Assembly (NCBI GenBank): GCA_030272155.1
Contig: CP126202.1
Coordinates: forward strand, 4,051,501-4,115,500
Direction of reading: 5' to 3'
Length of the DNA stretch: 64,000 bases
Source: Tetradesmus obliquus
Taxonomy: Eukaryota > Chlorophyta > Chlorophyceae > Sphaeropleales > Scenedesmaceae
This document shows positions 53,604 through 63,371 of this stretch, piece by piece. The notes beneath the pieces are model-generated. The model saw nothing but the letters and a program-made list of their open reading frames with translations, searched no databases and was not told where the DNA came from. Every line of letters begins with the position of its first letter. Positions within the stretch are counted from its first letter, which is position 1. A program made the position numbers and the translations under genes.

Positions 53604-56600
53604 ATGCATACTGCCCCAGTGCAGGTGACTGTCGTGGAGTATGTCTCTGAGTTCTTCCGAAAGTACAAGAGCAGGGCCTATGGCAAGAGCATCAGCGTCA
53701 ATGCCAAAGGCGGGGCTGATGCCCTCATGGGTGAGCGCAGCCAGCAGCAATTGCAGCAGCAGCATCTGCCAGAGGCGGGGCTGGCGGTCCCATGCATCGT
53801 TCAGCATCTTCTGCCAGAGCACATATATAGACACTCCCTAGCTTGCTGGGCTTGAAAACTAGCTGTCAAATGCTCAAAAAGCCAGCAGCAGCCGCATGCA
53901 CGACTCAACTGTACTCTGCATGTGCTTGCTTGCAGGAATGCTCAAGCTCGTGCTGTCCAAGGGAGGCAGGGAGGAGCTGCGCATCGCCCTGCACTGCTTC
54001 AAAGACCAGCTGACAGCAGCAGTTAACAGGTATGGTGGTGCCAGCACGCACTCAAAGTCAGCAGCCAACACCTTGCAGGGCCCTGACAGTGTTTGTGTTT
54101 GCTGTGATTGTCCGCACAAGCTGAAATCCCAGCAGGCAGCACAGCTTGCAACAACGGCGGTACCAGCAGGTAAGCTGTGAGCAGATTGTGCGCTCAAGCA
54201 ACGCGCCTGCACAGCAAGAAAGGGTGGGTTAGTTTGACCAGGGTTGGATCAAGCCCAAAGTGATGTGCTTTGCAGTTGACTCGCAAACGCTTACGCTTAC
54301 TTCCGCGTGTCCACTGCCTGCAGCGCCCCTGCCACGCGCAGCCAGCAGGTGGAGGAACTGTTTGCGGTGAGCCACTGCAACAAGACATTCAGGAGATAGC
54401 AGCGGGTGCAGCAACAGCAGGCAGGAAGGCAGCAGGCTGGCAGTTGTATCAGCTGTGTGAAGCAGCAGCTGTGCACACCGCACCCGGCATCTGGCAGACC
54501 CATGGCGCATGCGCGACCGTGCTGCCTGTGCTGCCGCTCTGCAGTGGCTGTCGTGACGTTGACACTTGTGTCGTTTCACTGCTGCTGCAGCTGCTGTCTG
54601 CGCTGGTGGATGCTGCGGAGCGTCTGCGCCAGTTCAGCGCCTGCTTGCCTCCAACGCTTGCCTGTGTTATGATGCCACCCTTCTGCCGCTGCTGTCACTG
54701 CTGCTGCAGCTGCTGTCTGCGCTGGTGGATGCTGCGGAGCGTCTGCGCCAGTTCAGCCCCGTGAAGGAGGGCCTCAGCGCGGCAGTACTGGAGGAGGTGC
54801 GCTGGAGGCTCTTCAGAGTGGTGAGTCGCTGCTGCTGCTGCTGCTGCTGCTGTGTGGTAATGGTTGGTGCTGCTGTGTTCAGTTCAGTGCGTGGTGCGTG
54901 AGGATGCACAGCTGCAGCTGCATGTGGTGCTGCTGGAGGTGCGCTGATGGCTCTTAAGAGCGGTGAGCTGCTGGGCCCTAGCTGCTGGGATCCAGCTGGT
55001 TACTGGAGTCAGCATGGCAGGCGGCGGTGTTTGAAGTTTTCTGGCTGCATGCATGCATGTGTCTGCATGCATGCATGCACAGCTGCAGCTGCAAGTGGCT
55101 CAGCAGCCACGTGTTTGCAAGAAGTTGTCGGCTGCAGCTCGTGTCTGCATCGCCAGTGTGAGTTTTGTTTACAGGTGGGGCGCGTAGGTCGTGTGCAGGG
55201 CAGTTCCTGCAAGGCCTGCCATACTTCCCTGCTGCCATTTCTGTTACCACCCTTCCTGCAGCTCGCTGGTGATGGCTGCAGCGAGGTGCCAGGCGTGCAG
55301 TTGATTTGATTTGCCATGCTGCCAACGCTCATGCCGCTCTGCCGTTTGCCTGCAGCTGTGGCCGGTGACGGCTTCAGTGAGGCGCGGGATGTGCACACTG
55401 CACAGCATCGCATCTAAAGTGATTGCCAAGGTGACAACCCCAATCTTCTACCCTGTCTTACTGTCCTTCCTGCTGCTTGCAGCTGGCTGGTGACGGTTTC
55501 AGTGAGGCGCCAGATGTGCGGCGGCGTGCATTGGACCTGGTCTTCCTCTCCCACATGCGCGAGGCGGCCGAGCTGCAGCAGCAGCAGCAGCGGCACAAGC
55601 AGCTGGTGGCCGGCGGCGCGGCCGCCGCAGCCGGGCCTGCAGCAGGCATTGCTGCTGGCATTGCGGCAGCAAATGCAGCGGCGGCTGGGTTCACTGTCGG
55701 TGGGTCAAGTGGGAAGCCCGGGTCACCAAGTAAGGCTGCGCGGCTGCTGCAGCGGCGGGCTGGTGGGCTTGCCGGGCCTGATGTGAGCAGCTGGGAGGGG
55801 CTGTGGTGCAGCCTGGGCGCAATGTCTGGCCGGCGCATGCTGCCGCTGCTGCAGGTGGGTGGCGAGGGGAGGCAGGCGCAGGCACATAGCGCAGGCATTG
55901 GACAGTATGCATGCAGGGTTGATGTGTTGGCTGGTTGCGTGTGCTGTGTGGTTGAGCAATCCTGAACGTTGATTTCGTGTATGACAGCTTGCTGTCATAC
56001 GATGGCTGTGCTTTGTCTGCAGGATTCGTGCCGCATCCAAAGCTCTGACCTGTGTTATCATGCTTGCTGCTGCAGTCTGTTATGGCTGATCTGTACCTGG
56101 GCAAGCTCATTCCTGGAACACCAGCAGCAGCAGTCGGGGCAGCTGCCAAAGCAGGTGCATCACAAGCAGCAGCAAAGCAGCAGCAGCAGCTTCAGCTACA
56201 GACAGCAAGCATTAGCAGACCTGCAGAGGCTGGGGTGAACACCAAAGCAGCAGCAGGCACCACAGCACCTGCTTCAGCAGCAGCAACAGTGGGGCCAGCA
56301 ACAGCAGCAGGTATAGCAGCGGCAGCAGTTGGGGACGACGCAGCTTGCGGTGTGCACACGCCTCCGCAGCGCACCTCAGATAATGACGCAGCGGAAAGCA
56401 GCAGCAACCAGCAGCAGGATGTGGATGGCAGCTCGAGCAGCGTCGACGCTGCAACTGTGGTCACTGCCGGGCATGCGCTGTCAGCTGGTGACGCTGCCCT
56501 GCATGGTGGCGGCCCTGGCAAGCAGCAGCAGCAGCAGCTGGAAGCAGCAGCAGCAGATGCAGATGACACTGATGCTCGGGATGAGGGCGCAGTTGAGGCT

Positions 56601-57323
56601 GTTTATATGCAGCTACCAGCAGCAGCAACAGCAGCAGCAGCAGCAGGTTGTGCCTTGCAGGATGCAGAGCCAGGGCCTGCCTCGTCAGCAGAGCTGCCTG
56701 CTGAGCTGGCGTTGTCAGCAGAGCTGGTGTATGCGCCTGTGCTGGACCGCTCCACGTGGGTGAGCTGCGCCAGCAGCAGCGTGTGCGCCACTGATGCCGG
56801 CAGCATTGACGGCAGCGCATTCTCACTGTCTGAGGCGTCCCTGCCAGCAGCTGCAGCGGCAGCTGCAGCAGGCTATGACAGTGCGGATGGCGCTGGGTTG
56901 GCCGAGCAGCAGCAGCAGCAGTGCCAGGAGCAGGAGCAGGCGTGCTGCAGCCCCTGCTCGAGCCCTCCCGGGGCTGGCCGCAGCCGCTTTGCTGCCAAGT
57001 TTGGGCGGCTGCGGGAGAGTGTGAAGGAGAGTGTGAGCATTGGGGGCGGGAATGGCAGCGGCAGCGGCAGCGGTGGCGCGGCTTGGAAGCTACCACGGGC
57101 GTGGGTGCAGCAGCTGAGGCATGGGCATGACAAGGAGCGAGACAAGGAGCAGCAGCAGCAGCAGCAGGTGTCGGATGTAGAGCTGGATCAGCAGCAGAGT
57201 GTGGATGATGATCATGCAGCAGGTAGCGGGGGTAGCAGCAGCAGCACGGTAGAGCAGCAGCAGGGTGTGCAGTGCGTTGCGCCACTGCCGGCAGCATCAC
57301 TGGCAGCAGCAGCGTCACAGTAG
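53604..57323 (+). CDS. unknown conserved-looking protein with low-complexity C-terminal half, 7 exons
   Basis: Exons 53604-53730, 53936-54029, 54324-54366, 54710-54820, 54888-54938, 55483-55854 and 56076-57323 join in frame (2046 nt, 681 aa). The first ~260 residues look helical and constrained: VEYVSEFFRKYKSRAYGKSI, MLKLVLSKGGREELRIALHC, LLSALVDAAERLRQFSPVKE, LAGDGFSEAPDVRRRALDLV and SVMADLYLGKLIPGTP. From about residue 290 the sequence becomes Ala/Gln/Ser-rich, with acidic islands and a basic stretch (AKFGRLRESVKESVSIGG). No catalytic motif, TM segment or known domain is recognised. A TGTAA lies at 57632-57636. The upstream extent is uncertain. Confidence 0.75.
54570..54650 (+). repeat. acceptor-side echo of exon 4 of the 53604 gene
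   Basis: CTGCTGCAG followed by sequence encoding LLSALVDAAERLRQFS is duplicated about 120 bp upstream of the true exon 4 (54710), essentially identical over more than 50 bases. Confidence 0.92.
54928..55395 (+). repeat. further exon-edge echoes in intron 5 of the 53604 gene
   Basis: 54928-54965 resembles the exon 4 end (GAGGTGCGCTG..GGCTCTT then GGTGAG). 55260-55300 (LAGDGCSEVPGV) and 55351-55392 repeat the exon 6 start LAGDGFSEAPDV, whose true start is 55483. Confidence 0.8.
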
Positions 57324-58395
57324 CGCTGCTGAGCAGCTGTGGATTACGCAGTAGCTTGCACCAATGCCAGTCGAATTGGGTTGTAGTTTGGGTCAGAGTG
57401 AACAGCAAACACGATGACAGACTCATGTCGGCTGTTGCTGTCCAGCTGTACACGTGGGACAGGAAGCACATTTAGAAATGCAATACTATGTGATGGCAAA
57501 AGTGTCCATCTGGGTGGCTTGTGGCGAAGCCTCATCTGCAGCAGCAAGGGAGCCGCCCTTCTGGTTGGTCTAACAATGTTGAGCTGCCTGATCAGTGCAG
57601 CTGGGTGCAGTGCCTGCACACAGTGATCCTGTGTAAGCGTCCCGGTGTGTTGCCTGAGCAACGTGCGTGCAGGGATGTGGTGCCAACAGGACACATATAA
57701 CGACACAGCCTCCAGTGAGCCGTCGTGTAACACACAAATCGTGAGCTGTACCGTACAGCCGTGACAGTTAGTAGTCATCCTTGCCAGCCGTGACGGTCAG
57801 TAGTTATCCCGTGACGGTCAGTAGTTATCCTTGTACACAGCGTTGCATGCACAGTATGTCACAACAGATGCTTACTGGGGCAGCGGGGTGGGGCCTCAAC
57901 TTGTGACTGTGGCTGCAATTGATGGGTGCCTGGGTAGCCCGGGTAGACCGAATGAATGAATGAATGAGCTACGCGTGGTGTGTTAAAACTCGCCACCCGC
58001 GTAAGTTAAGGGAGGGTGTGTGTGTGACGATGAGGATACCTCATGCGCCTTCACACCTCCTACCATCCTCACTGATCCCTAGGGCTCAGCAAGGTACCCG
58101 TGGGGCCATTAGGTTTTGTCACTTCTTCCTTTTGACTGTGGTTCCGTGGTGTGGAGTAAAACCATGGCAGGGTCCCGGGTAGACCGGGACCTGTGGCCCC
58201 ACATCTGCGACGAGAAGTGATTCACCCACTTCGACACAGGTTGTTTGCAACGCAACGCACAGCGACAAATGGATGCGACCAGCTGCACGAAAGACGGCTT
58301 GCTGTGCTGCACGATGCGCCTACCGACAGCCAAGCTGCTCTGGCGAACCGTATGATATTGTAAAACGACCCATAACTTCATGCAAAAATGTTATT
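57324..58395. other. intergenic region, 3' flank to the tRNA pair
   Basis: This contains short direct repeats (GTGACGGTCAGTAGTTATCC at about 57790 and 57812) and an (AATG)4 microsatellite near 57952. The latter sits directly after GGTAGCCCGGGTAGACCG, a layout like the 3' tail of a small retroelement, but I cannot assign one. No gene was recognised. Confidence 0.45.
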
Positions 58396-58468
58396 TGGAG
58401 TCGGAGGGTATCGATCCCCCTACCTCTCGCATGCTAAGCGAGCGCTCTACCATCTGAGCTACGACCCC
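58396..58468 (-). tRNA. trnA-AGC: tRNA-Ala (AGC anticodon)
   Basis: The 73-nt minus-strand sequence folds as a cloverleaf. The acceptor GGGGTCG pairs with CGACTCC (one G-U), the D arm starts AGCTCAGATGG, the anticodon loop is CTTAGCATG with AGC, the T arm is GGGGG/CCCTC, and the discriminator is A. There is no intron. A TTTTT run (minus strand, 58388-58384) lies 7 nt downstream as an RNA polymerase III terminator. Confidence 0.97.
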
Positions 58469-58540
58469 GGAACCACACCCCGCGTCAGCGACTCACGGAC
58501 AGGGATGCTTTGCCGGTGAGCCTCTGACAGCAGTTCCGAG

Positions 58541-58614
58541 TGCCACCTATCGGATTCGAACCAATGACCTCCTCCTTACTAAAGAGGCGCTCTAACCAAC
58601 TGAGCTAAGGCGGC
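58541..58614 (-). tRNA. trnT-AGT: tRNA-Thr (AGT anticodon)
   Basis: The 74-nt minus-strand cloverleaf has acceptor GCCGCCT pairing with AGGTGGC (one G-U), AGCTCAGTTGG in the D arm, anticodon loop CTTTAGTAAG with AGT, GGTTCGAATCC as B box, and discriminator A. No T-run follows it before tRNA-Ala, 72 bp downstream. Confidence 0.97.
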
Positions 58615-59337
58615 TTGCTGCTGTTGATGGCCTGGTGTCCGGGTAGCCCAGCCTTGGACGGCGCGCGGCGCCAATTTTCAAACCGCCAGGCGCGAAATTT
58701 TGCAAACCGTGTTAAGCCAATGTTCTTCGTCTTAAGCCTCTCACTAGACAACACAGTATCCACGTCCAACTTCATCACAGGATGCTGCCCTACGACAGTG
58801 CACCACAGCGCGTGCCATGACTCATGGCTGAGCAATGACTCATTGCCTCGGGCCAGCAGGGCTGACAAGCAGACACAGCTGTGCGCCCTTATCGGAAAGG
58901 CTACCGCTCTTCCTGCGTAACCAGGCCAGAACAACACTCTCGGCATAACAAGCTACGCAAGCTGCAGCCAGTCACATGAGAGCACTGCCAGTGCGGCGAG
59001 CGCCCAGCAACCCTGCGCGCATGCACTGCGGCAGCTCTCGGGCCACATGCATATGGCGATGGCTGCACCAGCGACATCCAAAACACATGCCGTGCATGTG
59101 CTGTACACATGCTGAAAATTATTTGTGCAGCAGCTGCTGCTGCGTCACCAGCAGTCATAAGCAACACTAACCGCAGCGCTGGCAGCTGCCTCAGGCAGAT
59201 CTGTGCTCTGTCTGCTGCCATGGTGCGGCAGCGGACTCATCACCTCAACACTCCGCCTTGCCAGCCGTCGCAAACACCGCCGCCGTTGCTGCTGCTTGTT
59301 GCTGCTCTTCAAACACTGGAGCTGCTCCTAGGGGATC

Positions 59338-59381
<44 letters not shown>

Positions 59382-59406
59382 GCTGCTGCTGCTGCTGCTG
59401 CTGCTG
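58615..59406. other. intergenic region between the tRNAs and the kinase gene, with a CTG array
   Basis: No gene was recognised. 59338-59405 is a CTG array directly abutting the kinase stop codon on the 3' side. Confidence 0.5.
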
Positions 59407-59518
59407 TCACTCCTCCTGCAGGAACTCGTGCTGCAGCAGCTCGCCGGCGCTGGGCCGCTGCGCGGGGTCGTACGCCAGCATGGACATGACCATGCTCTGG
59501 AGCTGCAGCACCTGCGCG

Positions 59519-59549
<31 letters not shown>

Positions 59550-61101
59550 GAGCAGCCATGTATGCGCGATGTGCACTTATATTTAGCATTTCAAACGAGG
59601 TGCTAGTTTGATATGTCCAATACCAAAATATCACATCTCATCAGCATGATGCGCTGTTTGTCCCAAGCTGTGCAATGCCGTGCCCGGTGGGGCTCCTGTA
59701 GCTGTTAATGTTGCATCCCCTCAGCATGCGACACCCGGGGATGCTGGGTTCAAGGTTGTGCGTTTCAAATACTGGGGAGTGTAACAACAGGCCGTGGCCC
59801 CTGCCCCACACTTGCTGAAGCATGTCTTGGCTAATGTGAGGTGCCATGAACACTCACGGCACAGCCAGCACAAGCAGGCAAGACGGAAAGCAGGATAGTT
59901 GTGAGGTGTCTGCTGCCGCACCTGGCACATGTTGCGGCTGATGTTATTGCAACATACCATGTGCGGACGACATGCATTGATGGCAGAGGATGACATACCA
60001 AGTTCAAATTCAACTTCAAGCTGAATTGCAGGGCTGCACGTATTGCAGCCGCACCTGGCACATGTCGGGGCTGATGTGGCGCACTGTAAAGTAACACAAT
60101 AAAATTGAAGTCCAACAACAATAGAGGCGTATCCTCATGCGCTATCGCATCCAGTGCATATCAAGGCAACATAGCCGCATCATGCACGGCACATCGCCAG
60201 GCCAAATCCACCGCACACGTGATTCAAATAAATAACACATGCTATTGTGTAATTAAAGACTTAGCCAAGACACGCACCGGGGTCATGTCAGGCGTGATGC
60301 TGCGCAGGATGTTTTTCTTCTCCACCTGTGCTGCGATGGAGAGCGTGCTGCCCTTGAGCTCATACACCGCGCACAGGTGCAGCAGGTCGTTGGGAAGGTA
60401 CAGCTCGCGGAAGCGCGGCGAGCTGCGCGTAAACTGCAGAGATGCAGAAACAGCACACACGTCAAACAGCGGAATAAAGGCCAAGACAGCTCTAAAAGGC
60501 GACCAGAAGGCAGCACACAGGTGCAGCAGGTCGCGGAACCGCGGCGAGCTGCGCGTGAACTGCACCGGGAAAAGACAAGGCAAGTAGAGCAGCGGAGATA
60601 TCAGCAAGGCGGCGCACAGGTGCAGCAGGCCGTTGGGCAGGCACAGCTGGCTGAAGCGCGGCGAGTTGCGCGTGAACTGCAGCGATGCAGAAGCAGCAAG
60701 GCACACACGTCATACAGCAGAATTCAAAAAAAGCAAAGGCAGCTCTAAAAGACGCCAAGAATTGCGACCGCTGCTGCTGAAAAGAGGTGCAGGGCTGGCT
60801 GGGCATGCCCGCATCAGCGGTGAGAGCTTTGTTACCAGCTGTATAACACAATGCCACCTTGATCACCGCTCATGCGGGCATGCCCAGCCAGCCCTGCATC
60901 TCCATTAACAGCAGCTGTTATGACAAAGTGTTGCTGTGTTGTTACTAATGTGTTACTGACTGTTATAACACACTGTTACAAAGCGCTCACCGCTCGTGGC
61001 GGCGAGCCCAGCCAGGCCTGCATCTCCATCAGCAGCAGCGCATCGTCGGAGTATGGTTTTGTTCGAGGGTAATCCTCCCGGCGCCCCGCCAAGCTGCAAG
61101 G

Positions 61102-61132
<31 letters not shown>

Positions 61133-61605
61133 GTGGCAGGCGGTGTCGACGGACTGTATCAGGGAACGGGAGCCTCAAGCAGCACTACTGCCGGCGTGGA
61201 AAGCAGCCTGGCAATACTCTGCTGTGAAAAGTGGGGTATGCAAGCCGGCGGGATTGCCTGTGGCCCTATTCTGCTCAATCGGTGTGTGGCTCATCTATTA
61301 TTTAATCAATCAGTTGGACGCTTTTCTAGCAAGAAGTGGCTCATCTGCAATACCCATACCAGTTGCACACCATCCCATACACACCACCCGCATTAGCTGC
61401 TGCTCGAGAAGGTTCATCCCCTTGTGCTGTCTGTTTGGGTAGATTTGTAACAACAAACTGTAACACATAACAACATAACATAACACAACTCACTCTTTCT
61501 CATCCCACATGCGGTACCCCATGGCCAGCTCTGCCAGCAGGCAGCCGAGGCGCCAGATGTCATAGGCGGGGGTGGCATACGGCAGGCCAAGGATCTCCTG
61601 TGCAC

Positions 61606-61652
<47 letters not shown>

Positions 61653-63321
61653 GGGTCATACACATGTGTTGTAGGTGGGAGCGGCATACGGCAGCCCCAG
61701 GATCTCATGCATGCAGCGACAGCAGCAGCGAAACGCAAAAGACCAGGGTTGCAGGCAACAGACACGAGTGCTTCAACACAAATATACATCATGGCAGCAC
61801 CAGCTTCCGACTCCCCTGTTACACATCGTCCAGATACGAGATTAACATACATGTGACAATGTAACACCGTTATAATGCCTCACCTCCGGCGGCCGCAGGC
61901 AGGGGTCCGTGGCAGCCAGGGCGCCGTCGAGCTCATACGGCGCTGGCTGCAGCAATATCTTCGAGCCTTGCGCGCTCACAACTCGCTTCAGCCGCATGAG
62001 TGCAGTGCCTGCTTCCGGCCCGGAAAGCTTCCGCGGGTCGTGAATGGGTGGGGCAGCCTCCAGCAGAGACCCCTGCTGCGCGGCCAGAGGTTTAATCAGC
62101 ACTGCGCGGCCAAAGTCTGCCAGTCGGAATGTTGCGGTGTGCAGCATGAAGATGTTGTACTCTTCCTGCAAGCTTTCCTGCAGGAGGCACAGAGTGGGAT
62201 GGAGAAATGGGAAGTGACTATGAACGCTTTTGTTTGTCATGAATTACCATGAAGTTCTAAACTAGATGTAAAGCTTTAAGCGTCTACCTATTGTTACTTT
62301 TTCATGTGTCTACATACCTTTTGGCAGCCATCGTGCACGGCACAGCGGCTTGCAGCTGGACAGCAGGTGCTCGTTTGTGGCGGCCTGTGAAACTCCTGAG
62401 TGCAGGTGATAAAAAAGACCTAAAACATGCAGTGCGCGTCGAAGATATGTATGCTCTAGAATCAAAGATCGATGACACGCTTTGGTTGGCTGTGCGACAT
62501 GCACGGAGAAACATGCCAACCCAAGTCGCATCAATGCATGTGCATTGCTCTGCTACTGCGGAGTCGGGATCCTGCGCCTGATTGTGACGCAAGTGCAGCT
62601 GTGCAGTATGCGGGGAGGATATGCCGGCGCGATGTGCGTCAATGACACTGCTGTCGGCGCACACGAGCAACTACTACTGCAAGCACGCTGCGCAGCGCTC
62701 ACCTCTGTGCCGTGCTCTGCGGCATCCCCTTCTTTGCCTGCTTTGAATGGCTTGGACTTGGCTGGCCGCAGCTTTTGCAGCAGCACCTCACGCATCGCCT
62801 TGGCCAGCACCCAGCCGACTTTCAGGTAGTCTCCAAGACCCACACTCCGCTTGGTGCCAAGGACGACAGCATGCTGCAGGTGTGACAGGAGGTGTGACAT
62901 CAGGTGTGACATCAGGAGTGACATCAGATGTGACATCAGGTGTGACATCAGCTGTGACATCAGGTGTGACATCAGATGTGACATCAGGTGTGACATCAGC
63001 TGTGACATCAGGTGTGACATCAGATGTGACATCAGATGTGACATCAGGTGTGACATCAGATGTGACATCAGGTGTGACATCAGATGTGACATCAGGTGTG
63101 ACAGCAGGTATCCAAGGACCGCAGCATGCTGCACGGCAGCAACATCCGGCTGGCATTGTTGCACCCTTTCAGATCAAGATCATAAATTGTCATCATGATT
63201 ATCGTTGACAAACATTACTGATTAGTAACATTTCATATGTGTTCCAAGTGGCCGCCTCACCGGCTTATCCATGATTATGTTGTCCAGAGATAGGTCCATG
63301 TGCACAATGCCCCGCCTGCAC

Positions 63322-63371
<50 letters not shown>

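Noticed and set aside
57414-57626. Small plus-strand frame with non-repetitive residues
   Set aside because: It has no splice context, no family resemblance, and lies in the 3' flank of the 53604 gene just before its TGTAA signal.
62880-63106. CRISPR-like regular repeat array
   Set aside because: The 12-bp units are directly abutting with no unique spacers, in a eukaryotic intron; it is a minisatellite.
62553-63164. Minus-strand 203-codon frame with repeated SHLM
   Set aside because: It is generated by the 12-bp minisatellite; only its last part (from 62873 down) is a true kinase exon.
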